From Anaerolineales bacterium (GTDB taxonomy: Bacteria > Chloroflexota > Anaerolineae > Promineifilales > Promineifilaceae), in NCBI GenBank assembly GCA_020432595.1, contig JAGQGA010000085.1:1-12881 (forward strand): DNA of 12,881 nucleotides, read 5' to 3'. A program made the translations under genes and the position numbers. The notes beneath the pieces were generated by a model. That model had not been told where the DNA came from, searched no databases, and was given only the letters and a program-made list of their open reading frames with translations. Positions within the stretch are counted from its first letter, which is position 1; each line of letters opens with the position of its first letter. Below are positions 1 through 8,600 of the stretch, piece by piece.

Positions 1-1047
1 TCTGCCCGCTTGCTAGAACAAGTGATGAAGGAGCATGGCGTAAAAAACTTTGGTATTGCCTCTAACCCCGAATTTTTGGCACAGGGCAATGCCATCGAAG
101 GGTCACGCCGCCCTGACCGGGTTGTGGTGGGTGCTGATTCGGATGAAGATTTCAAAATCATGCGTCGCGTTTACTCCCAATTCATTAACCACGTTCGCAT
201 TCGCTATCTGGAAACCACTCCGGAAACGGCCGAAGCCATTAAATATATGGGCAACACGCTGCTGCTCACCTACATTTCCTTCTGGAATGGTGTGGGGGCG
301 CGACTGGCGGAAGCTGTTCCCAATATTCGCATGGAAGATTTGAAGGTTGGGGTTACGGCCGATAATCGCATCAGCCATTGGGGTTCCTATGTCAGCAACG
401 GAGCCGGTGGAAGCTGCTTTGGCAAAGATATTCAGTCGCTGATCTACCAACTTAACAAAGCCGGCCGCTCCACCGACCTGCTGCAAGCGGTTTACAACAT
501 TAACGAATACCAAAAAACGTATTTGATTGACCGGGCTGTTTACGAAGCAGGCTTTAATTTCAACCAGAAAAGCGTAGCTCTGCTGGGGTTGGCGTTCAAG
601 AAACGCACCAACGACATGCGTGACTCGGCTGCTTTGAAAGCGGTTGAGACATTGCTGGCGCGGGGCGTGAAAGAGATTCGTGCTTACGACCCATTGGCAA
701 TGGAAGAAGCGCAGCGCACCTGGTTTAACCCCAAAAACAACCACCTGTTTGAACGGATTACCTATCACGATTCGGCCAAAGAAGCGATTCAAGGCAGCGA
801 TGCAGTCTATATCTCCACCGATTGGGAAGAGTTCCGTGGGCTGTCGCGCACCATTGAAACGGCCACCCAAACGCCTTATCTGGTGATTGACGGCCGGCGC
901 ATGATTCCTGACTTCGAGACGCTGGTAGAACGGGGTTATGACGTTATTTCTGTAGGTGGCACTCATTTAAAAGGGAAAAAAGCAAGCCCTAGCAGCGCCA
1001 ACGGGCTTGTTTCTTCAAAAGAAGTTGCCGAGCTGGAAACGGCTTAG
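1..1047 (+). CDS. UDP-glucose/GDP-mannose dehydrogenase family protein, 5'-truncated by the window edge
   Basis: NAD-dependent nucleotide-sugar dehydrogenase, cytoplasmic, which oxidises a UDP- or GDP-sugar twice to the uronic acid used for capsule, exopolysaccharide or glycan synthesis. The frame is open from base 1, so the N-terminal NAD-binding Rossmann half (roughly 90-100 residues, with its GxGxxG loop) lies outside the window; the TTG at position 10 is not a real start. Counting from that TTG, visible family motifs are NPEFLAQG (19-26), the lysine and asparagine of KYMGN (78-82), the catalytic cysteine in GGSCFGKD (Cys136, codon 415-417) and the C-terminal substrate-binding domain with GLAFKKRTNDMRDS. 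The usual motif is GGxCFPKD; here a Gly replaces the Pro. The RPDRVVVG stretch suits a UDP-glucose 6-dehydrogenase, but UDP-ManNAc or GDP-mannose dehydrogenase cannot be excluded. The last 25 or so residues are Ser/Lys/Glu-rich and look unconserved. The gene converges on the ABC permease. Confidence 0.9.
   Translation, partial: SARLLEQVMKEHGVKNFGIASNPEFLAQGNAIEGSRRPDRVVVGADSDEDFKIMRRVYSQFINHVRIRYLETTPETAEAIKYMGNTLLLTYISFWNGVGARLAEAVPNIRMEDLKVGVTADNRISHWGSYVSNGAGGSCFGKDIQSLIYQLNKAGRSTDLLQAVYNINEYQKTYLIDRAVYEAGFNFNQKSVALLGLAFKKRTNDMRDSAALKAVETLLARGVKEIRAYDPLAMEEAQRTWFNPKNNHLFERITYHDSAKEAIQGSDAVYISTDWEEFRGLSRTIETATQTPYLVIDGRRMIPDFETLVERGYDVISVGGTHLKGKKASPSSANGLVSSKEVAELETA
980..1012 (+). terminator. 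Terminator-like hairpin inside the 3' end of the dehydrogenase gene (tentative)
   Basis: Arms 980-989 (AAGCAAGCCC) and 1003-1012 (GGGCTTGTTT) pair over 10 positions with one G-U wobble and a 13-base loop. An A-run precedes it and a short T-rich stretch (TTTCTTC) follows. It lies about 35 bases before the stop codon, in the region coding for the low-complexity C-terminal tail. It could be a weak terminator or chance. Confidence 0.25.
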
Positions 1048-1051
1048 AAGA

Positions 1052-1122
1052 AGTAATCAGTAACCAGTAATCAGTAATCAGTAATCGATACACTGATTAC
1101 CGATCACTGATTACTGACTACT
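1052..1122. repeat. Inverted array of AGTAATC heptads between convergent genes
   Basis: Five head-to-tail heptads (AGTAATC; the second is AGTAACC) occupy 1052-1086. After GATA and a short junction, four degenerate heptads in the opposite orientation (GATTACC, GATCACT, GATTACT, GACTACT) occupy 1095-1122. The two halves can pair into a long AT-rich hairpin. The array fills nearly the whole 77-base gap between the convergent dehydrogenase and ABC permease genes, where a bidirectional terminator would be expected. A similar but more degenerate array lies at 11927-11986. Heptads are directly visible; a terminator role is inference. Confidence 0.8.
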
Positions 1123-1124
1123 AT

Positions 1125-2009
1125 TTAGTAGTGAGCCAAGCTGCCTTCCTGACGGGCGCGTTCCACCGCAAAGCGAAAGACCAAAAGCGCGAGCGGGAAA
1201 AGGACAAGACAGAAGGCGGCGAGCGTGAACATCTCTGGGGCAAGATCGGCCCAACTAGCACCACCTAATAGTGCCAAACGCATAGCGCGAAGGGCATGGG
1301 TGATGGGCAGCAGTTGTGCAACTGTTTGCAGCCAGTTGGGCATGATCGAAACGGGATAAAAAACGCCGCTAATTAAGTTGGCGGCGTTGCCGAAAAGCGC
1401 GGTGAGGCTCTCACCGCGCTTTGTGATCATCATGACGCTGGCGGCGAGGATGCCGATGCTGGCGAAGGCGATGATGGCAAGCAGCAGCACCAACAGCGCA
1501 GCCAAATAGTTGGCACCGGTAAAGCGCAACCCCAACAGTCCGACTCCAATTAGCAAATAGACAAGTACGCGGAAGGTGGCATAGGTGTAGCTCCACAGGG
1601 CGGAGCCGACGATGACGGTGCCAACGGCCGTTGGTGTCATGAGCAACGCTTCCAACGTGCCGGTGGTTTGTGCTTGCCGCAGCGCTTGGGAGAAGCTGGA
1701 CAGCCCCACGCCAAAGTAGCTGCCCAACGCCAGGCCGATGAGGACAAAAGCAAAGTAGTCGCCGTTGTAGGGTTCCAGCAGCGGGGCAACCTGGTCGCCC
1801 ACAAACTGCGAGAGAAAGTAAAAAATGAGGGTGCGGAGCAAGACGCCGCCAATGCCAGCCCAAAACGCCAGCCGGTAGCTGGTTTCGATATAGAAGTCGC
1901 GGACGAGGAAGGCGTAGAGGTGGGGGAGCAGGGGAGCGGAGGAGCGGAGGAGATTCCCCCCTACCCCCCTGCCCCCCTGCTCCCCTGCACTTTTATTTGG
2001 CTGGGACAT
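1125..2009 (-). CDS. ABC-2 type transporter permease
   Basis: Membrane subunit of an ABC-2 exporter of 294 residues, forming the transport channel with the ATPase encoded just upstream. Hydrophobic segments, probably six, fall at about residues 48-70, 84-104, 128-161, 167-194, 203-223 and 261-282. The stretch SGVFYPVSIMPNW with LPITHALRAMR (about 214-244) is the hallmark region of the family (DrrB/NodJ-like). The ATG at 2007-2009 lies 17 bases inside the end of the ATPase gene, in another frame, which suggests translational coupling. Residues 8-30 are encoded by a G/C-rich inverted repeat (1922-1988) and are not like family members; I see no ATG, GTG or TTG start between this repeat and the conserved HLYAFLVRDFYIE region, so the repeat is probably translated. 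Substrate (drug, lipid or polysaccharide) cannot be told from sequence. Confidence 0.9.
   Translation of the reverse strand: MSQPNKSAGEQGGRGVGGNLLRSSAPLLPHLYAFLVRDFYIETSYRLAFWAGIGGVLLRTLIFYFLSQFVGDQVAPLLEPYNGDYFAFVLIGLALGSYFGVGLSSFSQALRQAQTTGTLEALLMTPTAVGTVIVGSALWSYTYATFRVLVYLLIGVGLLGLRFTGANYLAALLVLLLAIIAFASIGILAASVMMITKRGESLTALFGNAANLISGVFYPVSIMPNWLQTVAQLLPITHALRAMRLALLGGASWADLAPEMFTLAAFCLVLFPLALLVFRFAVERARQEGSLAHY
1922..1988. repeat. G/C-rich inverted repeat translated as the permease N-terminus
   Basis: A purine-rich stretch with GGGGAGCAGGGG at 1923-1934 faces its exact reverse complement CCCCTGCTCCCC at 1974-1985; GGAGC and CCCCCCTGC sub-repeats fill the interval. It begins five bases beyond the TAA of the ABC ATPase on the - strand and is read as permease residues 8-30 (Gly/Arg/Ser/Pro/Leu-rich). 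It looks like a mobile or expandable repeat inserted at the gene junction that kept the frame open. Confidence 0.7.
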
Positions 2010-2988
2010 GGCTTTGTTCTCCTGTGAAGCGTTGAAAGACGGCTTCGAGAGAGGGAGGGGTGGCTTCGATGGTGTAGATGTGGTGCTGGTGCTGGCGGAG
2101 GTAGTCGAGAACGGCCGTTAATTTCCCCCCATCCTCCTCTGCCCAGAACGAAAGCTGCGTTTGCCCGGCCGCTGGTTCAGTCGCTTCGGCATGGGGGAGC
2201 AAGGGGGCAAGAGTGGACAAAACGGCCGTTTTTTCCCCAGCCACCACCAGCGAATAATGCCGCTGTGTCCAAAGCTGGCGGCGCAGGTCGGCCGGCCGAC
2301 CCACCGTTTGCAGCTTCCCCTGGTGCAGCAGCCCCACCCGGTCACACAGCGTTTCCGCTTCCGCCAAATCATGAGTAATCAAAAAAATCGTCATGCCCTG
2401 CTCCCGCCGCAGCCGCTGGATGAGCACATGCAGGTTGTGGGTGGCGGTGGGATCCAGGCTGCGGCTGGGTTCATCAAGGAATAGGAGACGCGGCTGGTGC
2501 AGCAACCCCCGCGCAATGGCAAGCCGCTGCTTCATGCCGCTGGAAAATTGGGCAAACGGCCGTTCGCCCACCCCATCCAGCCCCACATCTTGCAGCACCG
2601 TCGCCACCTGCTGCCGCGCCTGCTGTCCGCGCAGCCCATGCATGGCGGCAAAAAAATCGAGGTTACGCCGCGCCGACAGCCGCCAGTAAAAGCTGCGTTC
2701 GTCGCTGCTGACCAGCCCCACAGCGGCGCGAATCGCCGCCCCGTTGTCCAGCCCAAACCCCGCTACCCGCGCCGTGCCGCTGCTAGGCAGCACTAGGGTG
2801 CAAAGCATTTTGACCAGGGTTGTCTTACCTGCCCCATTTGGCCCCAGCAGCCCAAACAGTTCACCCGGCTCCACGCGCAAATTGAGGGGATAAACGGCCG
2901 TTTGCCCTTCTGGTATCCGACGTGAAAAAAACGGCCGTTGGTCATACTGTTTCGTCAATTCAAATGTTTCAATGGCGGCATCACGCAT
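1993..2988 (-). CDS. ABC transporter ATP-binding protein (ABC-2 exporter)
   Basis: Cytoplasmic ATPase of 331 residues that powers the ABC-2 permease encoded directly downstream (17-base overlap). Counted from the ATG at 2986-2988: Walker A GPNGAGKT (49-56), signature SSGMKQR (149-155), Walker B LLFLDEP (168-174), D-loop SRSLDP and H-loop His206 (THD). The region after Walker A (SSDERSFYWRLSARRNL) is of the type seen in DrrA-like exporters. The C-terminal 100 or so residues form an accessory domain. A longer frame reaches back to a TTG at 3063, but it would read through the palindromic repeat 3008-3055, adding 25 residues with no family resemblance, so I choose the ATG. No strong Shine-Dalgarno sequence precedes it. 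Five copies of AACGGCCGTT lie inside this gene, three read as Thr-Ala-Val and two as Arg-Pro-Phe. Confidence 0.92.
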   Translation of the reverse strand: MRDAAIETFELTKQYDQRPFFSRRIPEGQTAVYPLNLRVEPGELFGLLGPNGAGKTTLVKMLCTLVLPSSGTARVAGFGLDNGAAIRAAVGLVSSDERSFYWRLSARRNLDFFAAMHGLRGQQARQQVATVLQDVGLDGVGERPFAQFSSGMKQRLAIARGLLHQPRLLFLDEPSRSLDPTATHNLHVLIQRLRREQGMTIFLITHDLAEAETLCDRVGLLHQGKLQTVGRPADLRRQLWTQRHYSLVVAGEKTAVLSTLAPLLPHAEATEPAAGQTQLSFWAEEDGGKLTAVLDYLRQHQHHIYTIEATPPSLEAVFQRFTGEQSHVPAK

Positions 2989-3007
2989 AGCGGCGGCATT
3001 GTAGCAA

Positions 3008-3055
3008 AGACCTCCAAGGTTGCCCAAACTCCGTTTGGCAAAACCTTGGAGGTCT
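3008..3055. repeat. Palindromic intergenic repeat, 14-bp perfect arms
   Basis: Arms AGACCTCCAAGGTT (3008-3021) and AACCTTGGAGGTCT (3042-3055) are exact reverse complements. Inside them a second stem, CCAAAC (3024-3029) with GTTTGG (3033-3038) and a TCC loop, extends the hairpin. It lies between the divergent ABC ATPase and first kinase gene, 20 bases upstream of the chosen ATPase start. The structure and clean boundaries suggest a dispersed REP/MITE-like element; copies elsewhere cannot be seen from this window. Confidence 0.75.
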
Positions 3056-3076
3056 ACCCCCAACCGGCAAAGTCTG

Positions 3077-3091
3077 ATACAGTACCATCAT
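3077..3091 (+). promoter_or_regulatory. 15-bp element shared upstream of both kinase genes (copy 1)
   Basis: ATACAGTACCATCAT is identical here and at 5531-5545, upstream of the paralogous kinase. It ends 37 bases before the ATG at 3129. Flanking bases differ between the two copies, so this stretch seems conserved beyond its surroundings. It could be a promoter core (TACAGT as a -10 box) or an operator; the sequence alone does not decide. Confidence 0.5.
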
Positions 3092-3117
3092 GACGACAGC
3101 AAACAGGTCAAGCACAT

Positions 3118-3121
3118 AGGA
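3118..3121 (+). promoter_or_regulatory. Ribosome binding site of the first kinase gene
   Basis: AGGA lies seven bases before the ATG at 3129-3131 and supports that start. Confidence 0.6.
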
Positions 3122-3128
3122 AAACACC

Positions 3129-5435
3129 ATGTCTGATTTTAATGAACCGGGAAAAGAACAGCTTATCGGTGGTCGCTATCGCATTGAATCACTGCTGGGG
3201 CACGGCGGCATGTCGTCAGTTTACAAAGGGTTTGACCCGAATTTGCAGCGACCGGTTGCGATCAAGCTCATCCATCGCCACCTCTCCGAACGGCCAGAAT
3301 GGGTCAATCGCTTTATGCAGGAAGCGTCGGCCATTGCCAAGCTGCGTCATCCCGGCATTGTTCAGGTGTATGATTTTGACAAATATGGCAATACCTACTA
3401 CATGGTGATGGAGTTTGTGGCTGGGCAAACGCTGGATAAAAAGCTGGAGGGGCTGAAAAACGCAAAAATCCCGTTCCCTGTTCACAGTGCGCTCAACATC
3501 ATGAGTACGCTTTGTGATGCGGTGGCGTATGCTCACAGTCAGCAAATTATTCACCGTGACCTGAAGCCATCGAATGTGATGATGAACCTGCTTGACCAGC
3601 CGGTGCTGATGGATTTTGGCATTGCCAAGATGGTGGGAAGTGAGATGGTGCAAACGGCCGTTGGCACCGCCATGGGAACCGCCGCTTATATGTCGCCAGA
3701 ACAAATCAACGGTCGGGGCAACATTGACCACCGCGCCGATCTGTATGCCCTGGGCATTATTCTTTACGAACTACTCAGCGGGGTTCCTCCTTTCACGGGC
3801 AACACGCCCATGACGGTCATGATGAAGCATCTCAATGAGCCAGTGCCCGATATTCGGCTGCTACACCGGGGGCTGCCAGATGGGGTGGTGGCTATTATTG
3901 AGAAGGCATTGCAAAAAGACCCCAATTACCGTTTTCAGTCAGCAGCAGAGATGGCGGCGGCACTTCGGTCACAGCTTGGTAGCACCGGCACATATGTATT
4001 TAGCCCGCATAAGCCGGCAAATACGGTGAAACAAACGGCCGTTTCCCATCCCCAGCCTGCCGTAACCCCGGAAAGAACGGCCGTTGCCCCCAACAAACCC
4101 ATCGGCTCTCGCTCACAACCCGCCGCCCCCAAACGCAATCTTCCCCTCTTACCACTGGCGATTGGCGGCGGTTTGCTCATCCTTGCCCTGCTTGGCTACT
4201 TTATCCTGCCTGGATTGCTGCAAACTCCGCCACCCTCTACTGGCATGGTCAATGTTCCTGGCGGTAGCTACACCCTTGGCAATGGCAGCGGCGGCAGTCA
4301 ATTTTCTGCTAGTCAAACGATTGAGTTAGATGAATTTTGGATTGACCGCTATGAAATTACCAATGCCCAATACGCCACCTTTGCCGCCGAAACCGATGCG
4401 GCTACGCCCAGCCAGTGGGCAGGCAGCACGCTGCCTGCTGGCGCAGAAAACCACCCTGTACAAGGCACCACCTGGCAAATGGCGGCCGATTACTGCGACT
4501 GGGCTGGCAAGCGGCTGCCCAGCGAAGCGGAATGGGAGGTAGCGGCCCGTGGCCCGCAAGGCTGGCTATACCCGTGGGGCGATGATGAGAAGTTGGTTGC
4601 TTTACCTAATGATGGTAGCTATGCTGTGGGTACTGTTCCGGCAAATCGCAGCAGCTTCGGTGCTTATGATATGGCCGGGAATGTGTGGGAATGGGTAGAT
4701 GAGCCGTATGGGCCGGTGGGGAGTGGGGAACAGGTGCTGCGTGGTGGTGCCTATGATTTCCAGAAAAACATGGTTTATCGGCTGTCGGGCAACCCGGATA
4801 TTCGCACGATGTCGGCAACGGCCGGTTTTCGCTGTGCCGCCAGCGAGGTTGAACAGGTAAGCGAAATCGGCCGTTTGCTGCTTGATGATGATTTTACGGC
4901 TCCTGACAGTGGCTGGCCCGATATGGTGGAGGGCAATGTGCTGCAAGGCTATCACCCGCCCGACTTTTACCATGTGCAGGCTGGGGCACCGCACCAGATT
5001 GCGGCTGCTTATTTTGGCGGTGATTTTGACAATATTAGTTTAGAAACGGCCGTTTTTGTAGACAGTACCGCTTCCGATTCCGGCGATTTCCGCTATGGGC
5101 TAATTTTTCGCCGCCACGAGCAGCAGTTCTACGCCTTCACCATTTCCCCGCGCACAGCCCGCTGGTTTGTCCTCAAAGGCACAGCCGACGGGTTGACCAC
5201 CCTGCTTGAAGGCAGCACCACAGATTTGCACGAGGTGAGCAACGACAAACTCCGTGTTGATGCCCTAGGCAGCAGCTTTACCTTCTCCATCAATGACCAG
5301 GTCATTGCCCAACTGCAAGATGCTGATTATGCCAACGGAGACATTGGCTTTTACGTCGAAACCTTCGACGAAACCCTGGCACATATTCACTACGATGCTA
5401 TACAAATAGCCAAATTGCAAAGCCCGGAGCCATAA
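3129..5435 (+). CDS. Membrane Ser/Thr protein kinase with FGE-like and concanavalin-like ectodomain
   Basis: Probable receptor-type Hanks kinase of 768 residues. The N-terminal kinase domain (about 16-282) is cytoplasmic and complete: glycine loop LLGHGGMSSVYKG (22-34), Lys46, Glu65, HRDLKPSN (142-149, catalytic Asp144), DFG (162-164), an activation loop with GTAMGTA and SPE (189-191). A Pro/Ala-rich linker (283-337) contains two AACGGCCGTT copies. One membrane segment lies at about 339-364. Outside follow an FGE-sulfatase/SUMF1-fold domain (372-571: MVNVPGGSYTLG, DEFWIDRYEITNAQYATF, GKRLPSEAEWEVAARG, YDMAGNVWEWV, GFRCAA) and a beta-sandwich of concanavalin/DUF1080-like type (about 583-762, DDDFTAPDSGW to HIHYDAIQI). 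The FGE active-site cysteine pair is absent, so this is more likely a ligand-binding module than an enzyme. AGGA precedes the ATG. The next gene is a longer paralogue; residues 11-100 differ at 15 of 90 positions. The stimulus and the phosphorylated targets are unknown. Confidence 0.93.
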   Translation: MSDFNEPGKEQLIGGRYRIESLLGHGGMSSVYKGFDPNLQRPVAIKLIHRHLSERPEWVNRFMQEASAIAKLRHPGIVQVYDFDKYGNTYYMVMEFVAGQTLDKKLEGLKNAKIPFPVHSALNIMSTLCDAVAYAHSQQIIHRDLKPSNVMMNLLDQPVLMDFGIAKMVGSEMVQTAVGTAMGTAAYMSPEQINGRGNIDHRADLYALGIILYELLSGVPPFTGNTPMTVMMKHLNEPVPDIRLLHRGLPDGVVAIIEKALQKDPNYRFQSAAEMAAALRSQLGSTGTYVFSPHKPANTVKQTAVSHPQPAVTPERTAVAPNKPIGSRSQPAAPKRNLPLLPLAIGGGLLILALLGYFILPGLLQTPPPSTGMVNVPGGSYTLGNGSGGSQFSASQTIELDEFWIDRYEITNAQYATFAAETDAATPSQWAGSTLPAGAENHPVQGTTWQMAADYCDWAGKRLPSEAEWEVAARGPQGWLYPWGDDEKLVALPNDGSYAVGTVPANRSSFGAYDMAGNVWEWVDEPYGPVGSGEQVLRGGAYDFQKNMVYRLSGNPDIRTMSATAGFRCAASEVEQVSEIGRLLLDDDFTAPDSGWPDMVEGNVLQGYHPPDFYHVQAGAPHQIAAAYFGGDFDNISLETAVFVDSTASDSGDFRYGLIFRRHEQQFYAFTISPRTARWFVLKGTADGLTTLLEGSTTDLHEVSNDKLRVDALGSSFTFSINDQVIAQLQDADYANGDIGFYVETFDETLAHIHYDAIQIAKLQSPEP

Positions 5436-5504
5436 AAACGGCTTGTGTCAAACCTTTAACAACCCAAATGCCCTCTACACCATACGCAAAGTTCACAAGC
5501 TATG

Positions 5505-5534
5505 GTATTGTGTTCCTACCTACACTCACAATAC
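5505..5534. promoter_or_regulatory. 8-bp inverted repeat upstream of the second kinase, operator-like
   Basis: GTATTGTG (5505-5512) and CACAATAC (5527-5534) are exact inverted copies 14 bases apart. The right arm overlaps the 15-bp element shared by both kinase genes. A weak sigma-70-like reading is TTGTGT (5508-5513), 18 bases, TACAGT (5532-5537), which would place the inverted repeat over the promoter. Both boxes match the consensus only partly. Confidence 0.35.
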
Positions 5535-5545
5535 AGTACCATCAT
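5531..5545 (+). promoter_or_regulatory. 15-bp element shared upstream of both kinase genes (copy 2)
   Basis: Identical to 3077-3091 (ATACAGTACCATCAT). It ends 109 bases before the ATG at 5655, compared with 37 bases in the first copy. The 219-base gap between the two kinase genes (5436-5654) holds this element, the inverted repeat at 5505-5534 and an AT-rich stretch near 5575-5590; I see no terminator hairpin and no small gene in it. Confidence 0.5.
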
Positions 5546-5642
5546 CGCCGCTACCACAAAAACTGGATTTCTGATAAATTAGATATTGTGAGCCAACGTC
5601 CCTAACATTGCACCTTTTGTCTGTCCAAAACGTCGAAACACT

Positions 5643-5648
5643 GGGAAG
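5643..5648 (+). promoter_or_regulatory. Ribosome binding site of the second kinase gene
   Basis: GGGAAG lies six bases before the ATG at 5655-5657, which supports that start. Confidence 0.5.
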
Positions 5649-5654
5649 AAAAAG

Positions 5655-8600
5655 ATGTCTGAATCAAAAGAAACCTGGATTGGTCAAATCATCGGTGGGC
5701 GGTATCAAGTCGAATCGCTGCTGGGGCGGGGCGGCATGTCGTCGGTTTATAAGGGGTTTGACCCCAACCTACAGCGACCCGTTGCCATCAAGCTCATCCA
5801 TCGGCACCTGTCGGAAAGGGCAGAGTGGGTTAAGCGGTTTGAGCAGGAAGCATCGGCCGTGGCGCAACTGCGCCATCCCAACATTATCCAAGTCTACGAC
5901 TTCAATAAAACTGGCAGCACCTACTACATGGTGATGGAATATGTGGCAGGGCAAACGCTGGACAAAAAGTTGGCGGCACTCAACAGTGCCAAAATCCGGT
6001 TGCCACTCCATTCTGTGCTCAACATCATGGTCACACTGTGTGATGCCGTTGGTTATGCCCACGACCAGCAAATCATCCACCGCGACCTGAAACCGTCCAA
6101 CATTGTCATGAACCTACTTGACCAGCCCATGCTGATGGATTTTGGCATTGCCAAGATGGTGGACAGCGACATGGTGCAAACGGCCACGGGAACAACGATG
6201 GGAACGGCCGCTTATATGGCACCTGAACAAGTTACCGGACAAGAAGTTGACCATCGCGCCGATCTCTACGCTCTGGGGGTTATTCTCTACGAACTGCTCA
6301 ACGGCACACCTCCCTACCAGGGCAAATCACCGCTGACGGTAATGATGAAGCACGTCAACGAAGATCTGCCCGACATCCGGCTGCGCCACAGCGGGCTGCC
6401 GGAAACGATTGTTGCCATTTTAGAAAAAGCGCTGCAAAAGAATCCAGACGACCGCTTCCAATCGGCGGCAGAAATGGCCGTGGTGCTGCGGATGCTGGCT
6501 GGATCAACGGGGTTTGGCTTTACGGGGTATGGCACAGCCCCCGGTATGTCGTCACCGCTGCCATCCATGTCGCAAACGAATTTGCGCCCGCCGACGCAGC
6601 TACAAACCCCACCACCGGCCACCCAGCAGGCGTTTGATGACAAAACGGCCGTTCAGCGCGAAATCGAACCGCCACCCCCAGTCACAAAACAGCCGACCGC
6701 TAAACGATCCATCCCCGTTCTCCCCCTTGCCATCGGCGGCGGCGTGGTAGTGCTTGTTTTACTGGCCTACTTCTTGATCCCTCGTCTCTTCCAGCCCACC
6801 CCACCCGCCACCGGCATGGCGCACATTCCCGGCGGCAGCTACACCGTCGGCAGCGGCAATGGTGGCAGCCAATCTGCCCCCAGCCAAACCGTTGATCTGG
6901 ATGAGTTCTGGCTTGACCGCTATGAAATTACCAACGCCCAATACGCCACCTTTGTTGCCGAAACGGGTTCCCCTGCCCCCGCCAACTGGCCCAGCGGCGG
7001 CGTTCCGCTGGGGCAAGACAACAACCCGGTGCAAGGCACCACTTGGGAAATGGCCGCCGATTATTGCGATTGGGCCGACAAGCGGTTGCCTACCGAAGCG
7101 GAGTGGGAAATAGCCGCTCGCGGCAGCCAAGGTTGGCTCTACCCCTGGGGCAATAATGCCACTGTGGTGCAGCTCACCAGTACCAGCAGCTACCCTGTGG
7201 GTGGTGTGCCCGCCAACCGCAGCAGCTTTGACGTCTACGATATGGCAGGCAACGTCTGGGAATGGGTAGACGACCCCTATGGACCAGTGGGCAACAGTGA
7301 ACGGGTGCTACGCGGCGGAGCCTATGATTTCCAGAAAAACATGACCTATCGTCTGGTAGGCAACCCCAATGTGCCCACCATGTTTGCCACCGCTGGCTTC
7401 CGCTGCGCTGCCAGCAAAGTTGAGGAAGCAGACGAAGACAGCCGTGTGCTCCTCAACGATGATTTCACCAACCCAGATAGCGGTTGGCCGGAGATGACCA
7501 CCGCTTCCGCTTTGCAGGGATACCATCCTCCCGATTATTACCACGTAGAGGCTAGGGCATCCAACCAAATTGCCACCGCCTATTTTGGCGGCGATTATGA
7601 CAATGTGGCCGTGGAAGCGCAGATGTTTGTGGACAGCACCGACACCCCCGACGGCGATTTCCGCTATGGGCTGGTGGTGCGTCGGGTGGATGACCGGTTT
7701 TATGCTTTTGCCGTTTCTCCGCGCACGGGGAAATGGTTTGTGTTAAAAGGCACGCCGGCCGGACTGGAAACGTTGGATGAAGGCAGCGTGACCGATTTGC
7801 ATGGCACCAACACCAGTGCAGGTAACAGCGACAAGCTGCGTGTAGATGCGGCCGGAACCAACCTCACTTTTACCATTAACGACCAGGTTGTAACCCAGCT
7901 TGACGATTTTGATTATCGTTCTGGCGATATTGGCTTTTATGTGGAGACGTTTGACGAAAGCCGCGCTCACGTCCATTACGATTCACTGGAAGTGGACAAA
8001 CTGGACGCGGTGCCGGTGGTGCAGCAGCTTTTGCTGACCGATGATTTTACCAACCCGGAAAGCGGCTGGCCGGAGGAAAAGACGGATGAGACGCTATCGG
8101 GCTATCATCCGCCCGACTATTATCACGTACAGTCGGCGCAACCAAACCACACATCTACCGCCTTTTTTAACAAAAACTTTAGCGATTTTACGCTGGAAGC
8201 GGATGTGTTTGTGGATAACACCGACACGGAAACGGGTGATTTTTATTATGGGGTAGCCATTTACGAGAATGGCCCGGCTTACTACGGGCTGCTGGTTTCG
8301 CCTCGCGCCGGCCGTTGGGAGGTGGTTGAACAAAGTGCCAGCAGCAAAACGGTGCTGGCTGACGGGGAGGTCAGTGGGTTAAATGGGCTGTCGGGTGCGG
8401 ACAAGCTGCGGGTGGATGCGGCGGGGTCGAATGTGATTTTTGGCATTAACGGCCGTTCTGTGGCACAACTCGATGGCATTGCCCAAACCAGCGGTCAAAT
8501 CGGCTTTGTGGTGGAAACCCTCGACGAAACCCGCGCCCATGTTCACTATGACAGCCTGACCGTGCGCCCGATGGAGCGGAACGTGGTTGATTTGCCAACG

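Noticed and set aside
10..12. TTG as the start of the dehydrogenase
   Set aside because: The frame is open to base 1 and the NAD-binding N-terminal half is missing, so the gene is cut by the window edge.
103..966. Long open frame of 287 codons on the - strand opposite the dehydrogenase gene
   Set aside because: It lies wholly antisense to a gene with clear catalytic motifs, and its translation shows no recognisable domain; it is a shadow of codon bias.
1052..1122. CRISPR array
   Set aside because: The repeat unit is only seven bases with no spacers, and orientation inverts midway.
1668..2027. 119-codon + strand frame over the permease start
   Set aside because: It overlaps the well-supported permease in antisense and reads through the G/C-rich repeat; no start context or domain.
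2288..2301. GTCGGCCGGCCGAC, a 14-bp palindrome in the ABC ATPase gene
   Set aside because: A single copy in GC-rich coding sequence; it does not match the iterated AACGGCCGTT word.
2161..2796. Overlapping + strand frames of about 100 codons opposite the ABC ATPase
   Set aside because: Antisense to Walker A, signature and Walker B coding sequence; Arg/Pro/His-rich composition typical of shadow frames.
3216..3731. 171-codon - strand frame opposite the first kinase domain
   Set aside because: Antisense to conserved kinase motifs, His-rich and without family resemblance; a similar shadow occurs opposite the paralogue at 5769-6080.
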